Source: JAICJR01 sp963848495
Lineage (GTDB): Bacteria > Actinomycetota > Thermoleophilia > Solirubrobacterales > Thermoleophilaceae
Direction: 5' to 3'
DNA: 64,000 nucleotides
NCBI GenBank assembly: GCA_963848495.1
Contig: CAWKDV010000002.1
Span: forward strand, 1,178,001 to 1,242,000
Part shown: positions 19,691 through 28,062 of the stretch, piece after piece
How positions within the stretch are numbered: the stretch's first letter is position 1
How the letters are laid out: the number at the start of each line of letters is the position of its first letter
Notes under the pieces: generated by a model
What the model saw: the letters and a program-made list of their open reading frames with translations, nothing else
Databases searched by the model: none
What the model was told of the DNA's origin: nothing
Translations under genes and position numbers: made by a program

Positions 19691-19978
19691 ATGGGAATCG
19701 TGAGCTGGGCAGTGTGGGGCCTGTTCGTCGGAGCGATCGCGCGGGCCCTCAGGCGAGGGCATCAGCCCATCGGGCTGCTGTGGACGCTCGCACTGGGCGT
19801 CGCCGGCTCGTTGATCGGCGGCTTCTTCGCCACCCACGTGCTCCACATAGCCGACGACAACAACTTCGACTTCGGCAGCTTCCTGATCGCGGTGGCCGCG
19901 TCGTTCCTGCTGCTGGCTATCTGGGAGCCGATTGCCCGGCGTCGCGAGAGCCGCGAGGGCTCCGCGCGGCCGCTCTAG
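19691..19978 (+). CDS. GlsB/YeaQ/YmgE-type small membrane protein
   Basis: A 95-residue protein with three hydrophobic segments: MGIVSWAVWGLFVGAIARAL, WTLALGVAGSLIGGFFATHV and FLIAVAASFLLLAIWEPIAR. The WxxxGxxxGxxAR start and GxxGSxxGG centre are typical of the transglycosylase-associated (YeaQ/GlsB) family, which despite the name has no shown enzymatic activity. A basic tail ends the protein. It lies 26 nt after the universal stress gene and is probably co-transcribed with it. Confidence 0.85.
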   Translation: MGIVSWAVWGLFVGAIARALRRGHQPIGLLWTLALGVAGSLIGGFFATHVLHIADDNNFDFGSFLIAVAASFLLLAIWEPIARRRESREGSARPL

Positions 19979-20072
19979 CCGCCCGCATGAGCCGCGGGTG
20001 GCTGAGCGCGGTCATGGCAAGCCCGCCGAACAACGACGCTCCACACACGAACAGCTCGGCTCGCTTGCTCAT
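19917..20072 (-). CDS. Possible small membrane protein (51 aa)
   Basis: ATG 20072 opens a 51-residue minus-strand frame: a short polar start (SKRAELF), one hydrophobic segment (VCGASLFGGLAMTALSH) and a basic, Arg/Ala-rich tail. It overlaps the end of the YeaQ-type gene by 62 bp. The hydrophobic segment and basic flank are consistent with a small membrane protein, but the overlap and length keep this tentative. Confidence 0.35.
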   Translation of the reverse strand: MSKRAELFVCGASLFGGLAMTALSHPRLMRAARAAARSPRGSRDAGQSAPR

Positions 20073-20128
20073 AACTCCGTTGTAATCGCAGACGGGGTTT
20101 CGCGCCAGGCCTGAAACGCGGCTTTCGT

Positions 20129-20631
20129 CTAAGCGGTCGCCTTGATGGCGGGCGCGCCTAGGCGGCCCGCGGTGACGAGGGCCCAGGTGCGGATCGCGTC
20201 CCAGTCGCGGGCATCGCCGGCGGGCATCCGGTTGAACGGGAAGTGGAGCTTGGCCGGGTCGACCACTCCGCCGAAGATGGTCACGGCGGCCGGATGCAGC
20301 TTGCTGTGCTTGCCGAGGGCGCGGTCGAGCTGGGCGCGCGACCCGGCGATGTCCTGTGGGCTCCAGCTTCAGCGGTCCCATCGCATTACACGGCGAACGG
20401 GATCGCGGCGAGCGCCTCCCCGTGGCGCCTGAGGAAGCCGTGCGCGTGGGCGTGCCAGCGGGCCATGTAGAGCGAGCCGCCGAGGATCACGCCGTCCACG
20501 CCGTCGAGGGTCTTCACCGTGGCGGCCTCGCGCACGTCCGTCTCGAACCCGCGCTCGTAGAGGGTCGCCCCGATGGACTCCGCCACCTCGCGCACGGAGC
20601 CCTTCTTGGTCGCATAGGCGACGAGGATCAT
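20129..20631 (-). CDS. Flavodoxin-domain protein, HemG/protoporphyrinogen-oxidase-like (two frame breaks)
   Basis: Starts at ATG 20631: MILVAYATKKGSVREVAESI with a flavodoxin FMN-binding loop, then VDGVILGGSLYMARWH. The literal frame stops at 20386 after IPFAV. Removing one base at about 20387 continues it as YAMGPLKLEP. Removing another at 20357 gives QDIAGSRAQLDRALG, then HPAAVTIFGGVVDPAKL, FPFNRMPAGDARDWDAIRTW and a stop at 20129. FGG..DP..L and DWDAIR are typical of this menaquinone-dependent protoporphyrinogen oxidase-like flavodoxin family. The heme role is inferred, supported by the adjacent heme O synthase gene on the same strand. Confidence 0.72.
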
Positions 20632-20703
20632 GGGGGAAGCGAATCAGCCGCGGCCGGTTCTGCCATCGGGGCGGCCCGCGTAGCCCTTGTCCGTGGAAAA
20701 CCG

Positions 20704-21957
20704 CTAGATCAGCGGGTCGACCGCGACCGCCACGAACAGCAGCGCGAGGTACAGCAGCGAGAAGTGGAACAGCAGCCTGGCTCGCGCCGGCGTCGCGCCG
20801 CGCCGTAGCCGCAGCGCCAGCCCGATGAAGAGCGCGTCGAGGGTGAGCGCGCCGGCGAGGTAGGCGCCCCCCGCGCTGTGCCAGATGAAGGGCAGGGCGG
20901 TGACCCCGGCGAGCACGACCGAGTAGCGCAGGATCGCGCGGACCGTTTCGCGCTCGCCGCGCACCACCGGCAGCATCGGGATGCCGGCGGCGGCATAGTC
21001 GCGCTTGATCAGCAGGGCCAGCGCCCAGAAGTGAGGCGGCGTCCAGAAGAACACGATCAGGAACAGGAAGATCGCCGGCAGCGTCACGTCGCCGCGCGCG
21101 GCCGCCCAGCCCACCAGCGGCGGCATCGCGCCGGCCGCGCCGCCGATGACGATGTTCTGCGGCGTCGAGCGCTTCAGCCAGCGCGTGTAGACGAGCACGT
21201 AGCCGAGCGTGCCGGCGAGCGCGAGCAGGGCGGTGAGCACGTTGATCGCGCTGCCCAGCAGCACGAACGAGAAGGCCGACAGCACGAGCCCGAACTCGAG
21301 CGCCCGCGGCGGCGCCACTCGCCCGGACACGAGCGGCCGGTTGGCGGTGCGGCCGCCCATGCGGGCGTCGATGTCGCGGTCGAGCAGGTGGTTGAGCGCG
21401 CTGGCGCCGCCCGAGGCGAGTGCGCCGCCGACCAGCAGAGCCGCCAGCTTGGGCAGATCGGGCACCCCGTGCGCGCCGGCGAACATGCCCGCGGCGGCGG
21501 TGAGCAGGAGCAGGCTCATGATGCGCGGCTTGGTCAGGGTCACGTAATCGCGCCAGGACCCGGTGGGGAGAGGCTCGCCGCGGTAGCAGGCCGCGGCCGC
21601 CACGAGCGCGGCGGCGAGCGCAAAGGCCGCCACCGCGAGGTGCGCGCCCACCGCCCAGTGGGGCCGCCCGCCGATCGCCACAACGCCGCCCACGGCGCTC
21701 TCCGCGATCAGGAGCGCGAGCGCCGCCACGGCCGGCCGGAACAAGCGCGGGTAGGCGATCCGCGAGGCCAGCACGAGCGCCACGAGCGGCGGCAGCCCGA
21801 GCACGACCAGCACCCTGTGGGCGATGCCGAGGTGGAGCGAGCCGCTGGCCACCGCGAGGGCGCTCGCAAACGCGCCGCCGAGCGCGGCCAGCCGCAGCCA
21901 CGGCCCGGGGGCTGCGCTGGGCGCCGCGACGCCGGATGATGGGACGGCGACCGCCAC
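20704..21957 (-). CDS. ctaB: Protoheme IX farnesyltransferase (heme O synthase) with N-terminal membrane domain
   Basis: The C-terminal two thirds is a UbiA prenyltransferase: the first Asp-rich motif is NHLLDRDIDARM at about residues 185-197, followed by RPLVSGRV and YTRWLKRSTPQNIVIGGAAG. It farnesylates heme B to heme O for oxidase assembly. Before it lies an extra domain of about 140 residues with four likely helices and His residues (SLHLGIAHR; RPHWAVGAHLAVAAF). This resembles half of a CtaA/Cox15 heme A synthase, suggesting a fusion. Start GTG 21957 is my choice; an upstream GTG also exists in the open frame. Confidence 0.88.
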   Translation of the reverse strand: MAVAVPSSGVAAPSAAPGPWLRLAALGGAFASALAVASGSLHLGIAHRVLVVLGLPPLVALVLASRIAYPRLFRPAVAALALLIAESAVGGVVAIGGRPHWAVGAHLAVAAFALAAALVAAAACYRGEPLPTGSWRDYVTLTKPRIMSLLLLTAAAGMFAGAHGVPDLPKLAALLVGGALASGGASALNHLLDRDIDARMGGRTANRPLVSGRVAPPRALEFGLVLSAFSFVLLGSAINVLTALLALAGTLGYVLVYTRWLKRSTPQNIVIGGAAGAMPPLVGWAAARGDVTLPAIFLFLIVFFWTPPHFWALALLIKRDYAAAGIPMLPVVRGERETVRAILRYSVVLAGVTALPFIWHSAGGAYLAGALTLDALFIGLALRLRRGATPARARLLFHFSLLYLALLFVAVAVDPLI

Positions 21958-22070
21958 GAAGGGGACTATGCCAAGCCCGCCGGCAAGGCGCACCCGGCAA
22001 CCGTCGCTAACATGTGGCGTCGGCCGCCAGGCGGTACGACTTTGCACTGCCCGATGACGGCCCTCTCTGT

Positions 22071-22505
22071 ATGAAGACCTACGTAGCCACACCCGCCACG
22101 CGCGAGCGCACTTGGCTCGTGGTCGACGCGACCGGCCACACGCTCGGTCGCCTCGCCACCCAGATCGCAGACACGCTGCGTGGCAAGCGCAAGCCCGAGT
22201 ACACGCCGCATTGCGATGTAGGCGACTTCGTGATCGTCGTCAACGCCGAGAAGATCACCGTCACCGGCCGCAAGCGCGAGCAGAAGCGCTACTACAGGCA
22301 CTCCGGCTATCCCGGCGGCCTCCGTTCGCGCACGCTCGACGAGATGCTCGACCGCCGGCCCGAGGAGGTCATCCGCCTGGCGGTGAAGGGCATGCTGCCG
22401 CGCACCCGGCTGGGTCGCGCGCAGCTACGCAAGCTGAAGGTCTACGCGGGTCCGGATCATCCGCATGCGGCGCAGCAGCCGCAGCCGATGGAGGTGGAAG
22501 CCTGA
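22071..22505 (+). CDS. rplM: 50S ribosomal protein L13
   Basis: Early-assembling large-subunit protein. ATG 22071 gives MKTYVATPATRERTWLVVDA, followed by TLGRLATQIADTLRGKRKPE, VIVVNAEKITVTGRKREQK, HSGYPGGLRSRTLDEML and AVKGMLPRTRLGRAQL, all L13 hallmarks. Length 144 residues is normal. The stop overlaps the rpsI ATG (TGATG), the classical rplM-rpsI operon. Confidence 0.97.
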   Translation: MKTYVATPATRERTWLVVDATGHTLGRLATQIADTLRGKRKPEYTPHCDVGDFVIVVNAEKITVTGRKREQKRYYRHSGYPGGLRSRTLDEMLDRRPEEVIRLAVKGMLPRTRLGRAQLRKLKVYAGPDHPHAAQQPQPMEVEA

Positions 22506-23452
22506 TGGCCGAGGACGACCGCAAAGACGAGCTGACTCCGGAGGAGGAGGCGGGCACCGAGGAGCCGCAGCCGCTCCCCGAGGCCGACGCAGAGGCCGAA
22601 TCGGAGGCCGAGGCCACCGAGGAGGAGGAGGAGGCGGCCGAGCCCGATGCGCCGGAGCCCGCTCCCGCCGACGATGAGCCTCCCGCCGTCGAGGACCCGG
22701 TAGTCGAAGAGCCGGTCGCCGAGGAGCCCGCCGCTGAGGAGCCCGAGCCCGCCGCTGAGGAGCCCGAGCCGGCAGTCGCCGAGGAGCCGGCCGAGGCCGT
22801 CGCCGAGCCGGCCGAGCCCGCTGCCGAGGAGCCGCGCCGCCCGCGCGGCAAGCCCGAGCGCGGCGCCAAGGAGGAGAAGCGCGACGTCATCCCGGGCGAG
22901 CACCTCGAGCCGATCCTGCCGGTCGAGCAGCCGTCTGCGCCCGAGAGCGAGTTCGACTACGCGGCCTACGCCGAGGAGGGCGAGGAGGAGCCGGACGTTG
23001 AGGCCCCGGCGGCCGAGGAGGAGGCGCCCGCGCCTGCCCCGCTCACGCCGAAGGAGCTTGCGGCCGACGCTCGCTACCAGGCCACCGGCAAGCGCAAGAC
23101 CTCCGTCGCCCGCGTCATCCTCAAGCCGGGCAGCGGCACCTACGTGATCAACGGCCGCACGCTCGAGGACTTCTTCCCGCGCGCCACGCTCCAGAGGGCT
23201 GTGCGCCAGCCGCTCCAGACGGCCGGCTACGAGGAGAGCATGGACGTGGTGGCGAGGATCCACGGCGGCGGCGTCTCCGCCCAGGCCGGTGCGCTGCGCC
23301 ACGGGGTGGCCCGCGCGCTCGTCGAGGCGGACCCCAACCTGCGCGGCGAGCTAAAGCGGCGCGGCTTCCTCACGCGCGACGCGCGCGCGAAGGAGCGCAA
23401 GAAGGCCGGTCTCAAGAAGGCGCGCAAGCGTCCGCAGTTCTCCAAGCGCTAG
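22505..23452 (+). CDS. rpsI: 30S ribosomal protein S9 with a long acidic N-terminal extension
   Basis: The C-terminal 127 residues are a complete S9: RYQATGKRKTSVARVILKPG, TYVINGRTLEDFFPR, IHGGGVSAQAGALRHGVARA and the conserved C-terminal tail KKARKRPQFSKR whose last Arg reaches the P-site tRNA. Ahead of it is an extension of about 185 residues, almost entirely Glu, Ala and Pro, with repeated EEP/AEEP motifs (residues 60-120) and a few basic patches. Usual S9 length is 130-170. The extension is open without break from the ATG overlapping rplM, so it is translated as part of S9 unless an internal start is used; I see no clear internal Shine-Dalgarno. Confidence 0.93.
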   Translation: MAEDDRKDELTPEEEAGTEEPQPLPEADAEAESEAEATEEEEEAAEPDAPEPAPADDEPPAVEDPVVEEPVAEEPAAEEPEPAAEEPEPAVAEEPAEAVAEPAEPAAEEPRRPRGKPERGAKEEKRDVIPGEHLEPILPVEQPSAPESEFDYAAYAEEGEEEPDVEAPAAEEEAPAPAPLTPKELAADARYQATGKRKTSVARVILKPGSGTYVINGRTLEDFFPRATLQRAVRQPLQTAGYEESMDVVARIHGGGVSAQAGALRHGVARALVEADPNLRGELKRRGFLTRDARAKERKKAGLKKARKRPQFSKR

Positions 23453-23461
23453 AACCGTTCG

Positions 23462-24793
23462 ATGGGCACCATCCCCTCGGCTCGCCGGCTGTTCGGCACC
23501 GATGGCGTTCGCGGCGTCGTCGGGGAGTTCCTCACCGCCGACCTCGCGCTGGCGCTGGGCAGGGCATCCGCGGCCTGGTCGCCCGCCGCCGTGCCGCAGG
23601 TCCTGATCGTGCGCGACACGCGCGAGTCGGGAGAGATGCTGGAGGCGGCCCTCGCGGCCGGCGTCGCCGCGGCCGGCGGCCACGCTCTCATTGGCGGCGT
23701 GCTGCCCACGCCCGGCGCGTCTCTGCTCACCCGCCGCTATGGCTTCGATCTCGGCTGCGTCGTCTCCGCCTCGCACAACCCCTACCAGGACAACGGCATC
23801 AAGTTCTTCGGCCCCGACGGCATGAAGCTGCCGGACGAGGCCGAGCACGAGATCGAGGGCGCCGTGCTCGCCCGCGAGGTCGCCCCGGCCGCCCCGGGGC
23901 GGGTGCGCGAACTCCACGGCGCGGGCGGCGACTACCTGCGCGAGCTCGAGGCGCGCTTCCGCGACCTCGACCTGGGCGGCGTGCGCGTGCTGCTCGACTG
24001 CGCGAACGGCGCCACCTATCGCGCGGCGCCCGAGATCTTCCGCCGCCTGGGGGCCAGCGTCGAGGCGCTGGCGGTCTCGCCCGACGGGCGCAACATCAAC
24101 GACGGCTGCGGCTCGACGCACGTCGAGACGCTCGCCGAGTCGATGCGCTCGGGCGAGTACGACGCCGGCTTCGCTTTCGACGGCGACGGGGACCGCGTGC
24201 TGGCCGTGGACCGCCGTGGTGAGATCGTGGACGGCGACGAGCTGATCGCGCTGAGCGCGCTCCATCTGCGCGAGCACGACCGGCTGCCGGGAACCGGCGT
24301 GGCGGTGACCGTCATGACCAACTACGGCTTCCACCAGGCGATGGCGGCGGCCGGCATCGAGGTGGCCACCACCCAGGTTGGCGACCGTCATGTGATCGCC
24401 GAGTTGATGCGCCGCGGCTGGGCGCTCGGCGGCGAGCAGTCGGGCCACATCATCGACACGGGCTTCGTGCCATCGGGCGACGGCATCGCCTCCGCGCTGC
24501 TCGCACTGGAGGCGCTGGCCGGCCGCGACCTCGCCGAGCGCGACGCGATGACCAAGCTGCCCCAGCTCCTGATCAACGTCCGCGTGGCGGGCCGCGGCTC
24601 CCTCGACTCCGCCCCCGAGGTCTGGGACGCCGTGGAAAAGGAGAGTGCGGGCCTCGAGGGCCGAGGCCGCGTCCTGGTCCGCCCGTCGGGGACGGAGCCG
24701 CTGGTCAGGGTGATGGTGGAGGCGCCGGACGAAGCGGAGTGCAAGGCGATCGCCGAGCGCCTCGCCCAGCTGGTCGCGCACCAGCTGGGCTGA
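23462..24793 (+). CDS. glmM: Phosphoglucosamine mutase
   Basis: Converts glucosamine-6-P to glucosamine-1-P for UDP-GlcNAc synthesis. The 443-residue protein shows RRLFGTDGVRGVVGEFL, the phosphoserine loop SASHNPYQDNGIKFFG (Ser104), the Mg-binding DGDGDR at about 240-245, the sugar-binding GGEQSGHII and the phosphate-binding RPSGTEPLVRVMVEA. All four motifs are intact. It lies 9 nt after rpsI. GlmS is encoded 3.3 kb downstream, so the amino-sugar pathway is nearly clustered. Confidence 0.95.
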   Translation: MGTIPSARRLFGTDGVRGVVGEFLTADLALALGRASAAWSPAAVPQVLIVRDTRESGEMLEAALAAGVAAAGGHALIGGVLPTPGASLLTRRYGFDLGCVVSASHNPYQDNGIKFFGPDGMKLPDEAEHEIEGAVLAREVAPAAPGRVRELHGAGGDYLRELEARFRDLDLGGVRVLLDCANGATYRAAPEIFRRLGASVEALAVSPDGRNINDGCGSTHVETLAESMRSGEYDAGFAFDGDGDRVLAVDRRGEIVDGDELIALSALHLREHDRLPGTGVAVTVMTNYGFHQAMAAAGIEVATTQVGDRHVIAELMRRGWALGGEQSGHIIDTGFVPSGDGIASALLALEALAGRDLAERDAMTKLPQLLINVRVAGRGSLDSAPEVWDAVEKESAGLEGRGRVLVRPSGTEPLVRVMVEAPDEAECKAIAERLAQLVAHQLG

Positions 24794-24821
24794 CCGCAGT
24801 CCGCAGTCCGCAGTCCGCAAC
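24794..24821. repeat. One-armed heptamer array R3 (ccgcagt)
   Basis: Three exact ccgcagt units (24794-24814) and a variant ccgcaac (24815-24821) start directly after the glmM stop, followed by the degenerate tctgcaatccgcgg. The unit is the same as the right arm of R1, but the inverted partner arm is missing, so this is a half element. It ends about 15 nt before the mntR -35 box. Confidence 0.8.
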
Positions 24822-24835
24822 TCTGCAATCCGCGG

Positions 24836-24863
24836 TTGACTTAATTTTTAGCCATGCCATAAT
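24836..24863 (+). promoter_or_regulatory. Vegetative promoter of mntR-mntH (near-leaderless)
   Basis: TTGACT at 24836-24841, a 16-nt spacer and CATAAT at 24858-24863 form a near-consensus promoter. The intervening DNA (ttaatttttagccatgccat) is strikingly AT-rich for this genome, and a DtxR-family operator could overlap it. The expected transcription start, about 7 nt after the -10 box, is within a few bases of ATG 24873. The mRNA is probably leaderless, and no Shine-Dalgarno is visible. Confidence 0.65.
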
Positions 24864-24872
24864 TCATCTCCA

Positions 24873-25543
24873 ATGGCTGCAAATCCGTCCGTCACCGCAG
24901 CCGTCGAGGACTATGCGAAGGCGATCTACGCGCTCGAGCACCGTACTCGCGGCCCGGTAAGCACCAACGCGCTGGCGGACCGCCTGGGCGTCACGGCCGC
25001 GTCCGCTTCGAACATGGCCAAGAAGCTCGACCAGCTCGGGCTCGTGGAGCACGTGCCTTACAAGGGCGTGCGGCTCACGGACGCCGGCACCAGGGTTGCG
25101 CTCGAGGTCATGCGCCACCACCGGCTGCTCGAGCTCTACCTGGCCGAGACGCTCGACGTGCCCTGGGACCGGGTGCACGACGAGGCCGAGGTGCTCGAGC
25201 ACGTGCTGTCCGAGGAGCTCGAGGAGCTGATCGCCCGCAAGCTCGGCAATCCGACCCGCGATCCCCACGGCGACCCGATCCCCACGCGCGATCTCACCCT
25301 CGACGAGGGGCAGACCGAGAGCATGCAGACGCTCGAGCCGGGCGCCTGCGGTCGCTTCGTGCGCATCTCAGACTCGGACCCCGAGATGCTGCGCTACCTC
25401 CACGATCGAGGGATCGCGCCCGGAGACGAGTTCGAGATCGTAGACAAGCAGCCCTTCGGCGGGCCGGTGTCGGCCCGCTTCGGAGAGCAGGTGCAGGTGC
25501 TTGGCGGCGCGCTGGCCCGAGCCATGCGCGCGGAGGTGAGCCG

Positions 25544-25547
<4 letters not shown>
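24873..25547 (+). CDS. mntR: DtxR/MntR-family metal-dependent repressor
   Basis: A 224-residue regulator: N-terminal winged helix (VEDYAKAIYALEHR, STNALADRLGVTAASASNMA), a metal-binding dimerisation domain (VMRHHRLLELYLAETLDVPW, VHDEAEVLEHVLSEEL) and a C-terminal SH3/FeoA-like domain (about residues 150-222). The HHRLLE, His and Glu residues match the DtxR family metal site. The start overlaps the predicted promoter closely and its stop overlaps the mntH GTG. Coupling to an Nramp Mn transporter makes Mn(II) the likely co-repressor, though Fe cannot be excluded. Confidence 0.92.
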
Positions 25548-26824
<1,277 letters not shown>

Positions 26825-26856
26825 GCCTCCGGCGCTGGATCGCCGCGGCCGCCGCC

Positions 26857-28038
26857 GTGCTGGCGGTCTGCTGGGCGGCCACGTTCCTCGTCTCGCCCTG
26901 GAAGAACGAGGCCAACACCGACGTGACCCACTTCCCGCCTCGCGCGCAGCAGTGGGTGGACGGCAAACTGCCCTACAAGGACGTGAAGTTCGAGTACCCG
27001 CCGCTGGCGGTGCCGCTGATCGGGCTGCCGCAGCTCGTGAAGGTCGGCTCCTACAAGCTCGGCTTCGGCCTGATCCAGCTCGCGTTCGCGTTCGCGCTGC
27101 TCGCGCTGTGCGCGCTCGCGGCACGGCTCACGGACGGTGACGCGCGCCTCGCGGCGCTTGGGGTGGCGCTCACGCCACTCCTGCTCGGCGCGCTGGTGCG
27201 CGGCTACTTCGACTTCGCCCCGGTGGCGCTGACGATGGGTGCGCTGGTGGCGATCGCCACCGGGCGCACCAGGCTCGGCTTCGGGGTGCTCGGCCTGGCC
27301 GTGATGACGAAGGGCTTCCCGCTGGTGGTGGCGCCGGTGGCGATCGCCTGGCTGCTCGGCCAGGGCGAGCGCCGGCGAACGCTCGAGGGGGTGGGGGTGA
27401 TGGCCGCGGTGGTCGGACTGCTGGGCGTCGTGGTGCTTGCGCTCTCGCCCTCGGGCGCCTGGTACGCGATCCACTACCAGACGGCGCGGCCGCTCGAGGT
27501 GGAGAGCACTCCCGCCTCGCTGCTCTATCTGTGGGACTGGATCGCGGGCCAGCGCGGCCACACGCTCGGCAGCTACGGCTCGATCAACCTCGCGCACGCC
27601 GGGTCGGGGGCGGTGACGGTGCTCTGCGGCCTCGCCTTCCTCGCGGCGCTGGTGCTGCTCTCGTGGCGGGCGGCGCGCGACCCGTCCGCCCGGGCGCTGA
27701 TCCTGGCGGGCACGGCGGCGGTGGCGTGCTTCGCCGTGTTCGGCAAGGTCTTCTCGCCCCAGTACTCCATCTGGCTCGTCCCGCTGCTCGCCATGACGCT
27801 CGCCTGGCGCCAGTGGACGCCGGCCGGGCTGGCGGCGGCGGCGATGCTGTTCACGCGCATCGAGTTCCCCGCCAGGTTCGACGACCTCGTGCAGCGCCGC
27901 ACCGGCACGGTGCTGCTCGTCCTGGAGCGGAATCTGTTCGCGATCGTGCTCGTTGGGCTGTGCATGTGGTCGCTCTGGACGGGTGGCTGGCGTGAAAAAC
28001 CGCTGATACCCTCGTGGAGCGGGCGGGATACCCGCTGA
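26857..28038 (+). CDS. Polytopic membrane glycosyltransferase-like protein (GT87/DUF2029 type)
   Basis: A protein of about 393 residues with roughly 9-10 membrane helices. After the first helix comes DVTHFPPRAQQWVDGKLPYK, then DVKFEYPPLAVPLIGLP. The motif Y..v.FEYPP is typical of GT87 polyprenol-phosphate-mannose-dependent mannosyltransferases. Later blocks MTKGFPLVVAPVAIAWLLGQ and FGKVFSPQYSIWLVPLLAM also match. It probably adds sugars to lipids or wall glycans outside the membrane; substrate unknown. Start is uncertain: GTG 26857 leaves the first helix short, while ATG 26758 in the same frame would overlap mntH by 67 nt. Confidence 0.78.
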   Translation: MLAVCWAATFLVSPWKNEANTDVTHFPPRAQQWVDGKLPYKDVKFEYPPLAVPLIGLPQLVKVGSYKLGFGLIQLAFAFALLALCALAARLTDGDARLAALGVALTPLLLGALVRGYFDFAPVALTMGALVAIATGRTRLGFGVLGLAVMTKGFPLVVAPVAIAWLLGQGERRRTLEGVGVMAAVVGLLGVVVLALSPSGAWYAIHYQTARPLEVESTPASLLYLWDWIAGQRGHTLGSYGSINLAHAGSGAVTVLCGLAFLAALVLLSWRAARDPSARALILAGTAAVACFAVFGKVFSPQYSIWLVPLLAMTLAWRQWTPAGLAAAAMLFTRIEFPARFDDLVQRRTGTVLLVLERNLFAIVLVGLCMWSLWTGGWREKPLIPSWSGRDTR

Positions 28039-28062
28039 CCCCCTCAAGGAGGTAGCGAAGGC

